The notes under the pieces were generated by a model that worked only from the letters and a program-made list of their open reading frames with translations, was not told where the DNA came from and did no database searches. From Christensenellaceae bacterium (GTDB taxonomy: Bacteria > Bacillota > Clostridia > Christensenellales > CAAEEZ01), in contig JAHHUG010000084.1 in the NCBI GenBank assembly GCA_020024085.1, positions 1-5,251 on the forward strand: 5,251 nucleotides of DNA, read 5' to 3'. The position numbers and the translations under genes are program-made. This document shows positions 5,209 through 5,251 of this stretch, piece after piece (the first letter of the stretch is position 1; each line of letters starts with the position of its first letter).

Positions 5209-5251
5209 AATATTTGTAGTATCTTTTTTGATATGAATTATTTTCAAATAT

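Noticed and set aside
5197..5251. Frameshift in the A-run at 5198-5204 as the cause of the short murE
   Set aside because: Removing or adding one A leads to stop codons within about 30 nt and to peptides unlike MurE, whereas the original frame stays open beyond the TAA. A changed stop codon fits better than a frameshift.
1..5251. Changed genetic code, CRISPR array, mobile element, tRNA or rRNA
   Set aside because: Tryptophans use TGG, no TGA lies inside a gene, and no spaced repeats, transposase motifs, long terminal repeats or cloverleaf-like sequences are visible.

Overview
The window is the 5' part of a division and cell wall (dcw) gene cluster. All genes lie on the + strand, in the order mraZ - rsmH - single-pass membrane protein in the ftsL position - penicillin-binding transpeptidase (FtsI/SpoVD type) - murE. 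The DNA is very AT-rich, roughly 30% G+C by eye. The gene order, the PASTA-tailed SpoVD-like transpeptidase and the protein sequences point to a low-G+C Firmicute, most likely an uncultured Clostridia-like lineage. This is inferred from gene content and not from a phylogenetic marker search. Tryptophan is encoded by TGG and genes end in TAA or TAG, so nothing suggests a changed genetic code.

Region by region: 1-307 is non-coding and ends in a good sigma-A-type promoter. Two AAGTGGTT repeats with a 10-bp period flank and overlap its -35 hexamer, the arrangement expected for MraZ autoregulation. mraZ (308-742) is followed after 2 nt by rsmH (745-1677), which has no clear ribosome binding site and is probably translationally coupled. 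A 208-residue membrane protein follows (1720-2346). It has FtsL-like position and topology, but also a long Arg/Tyr-rich disordered cytoplasmic tail and no visible leucine zipper. A 69-nt spacer leads to the transpeptidase gene (2416-4329). A 72-nt spacer with a strong ribosome binding site then leads to a murE reading frame (4402-5208) that stops after 268 residues, well before the C-terminal ligase domain.

Together the genes would provide regulation of the cluster (MraZ), 16S rRNA modification (RsmH), divisome assembly (the FtsL-position protein), septal peptidoglycan cross-linking (the transpeptidase) and precursor synthesis (MurE).

The most interesting non-coding signal is around the start of the transpeptidase gene. 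The spacer can fold so that it pairs with that gene's ribosome binding site. Only about 50 nt further on, inside codons 14-29, lies a perfect 12-bp inverted repeat followed by a T-rich tract, which looks like an intrinsic terminator. Together they could form a translation-coupled attenuator on the division transpeptidase. The second notable point is the early stop in murE.
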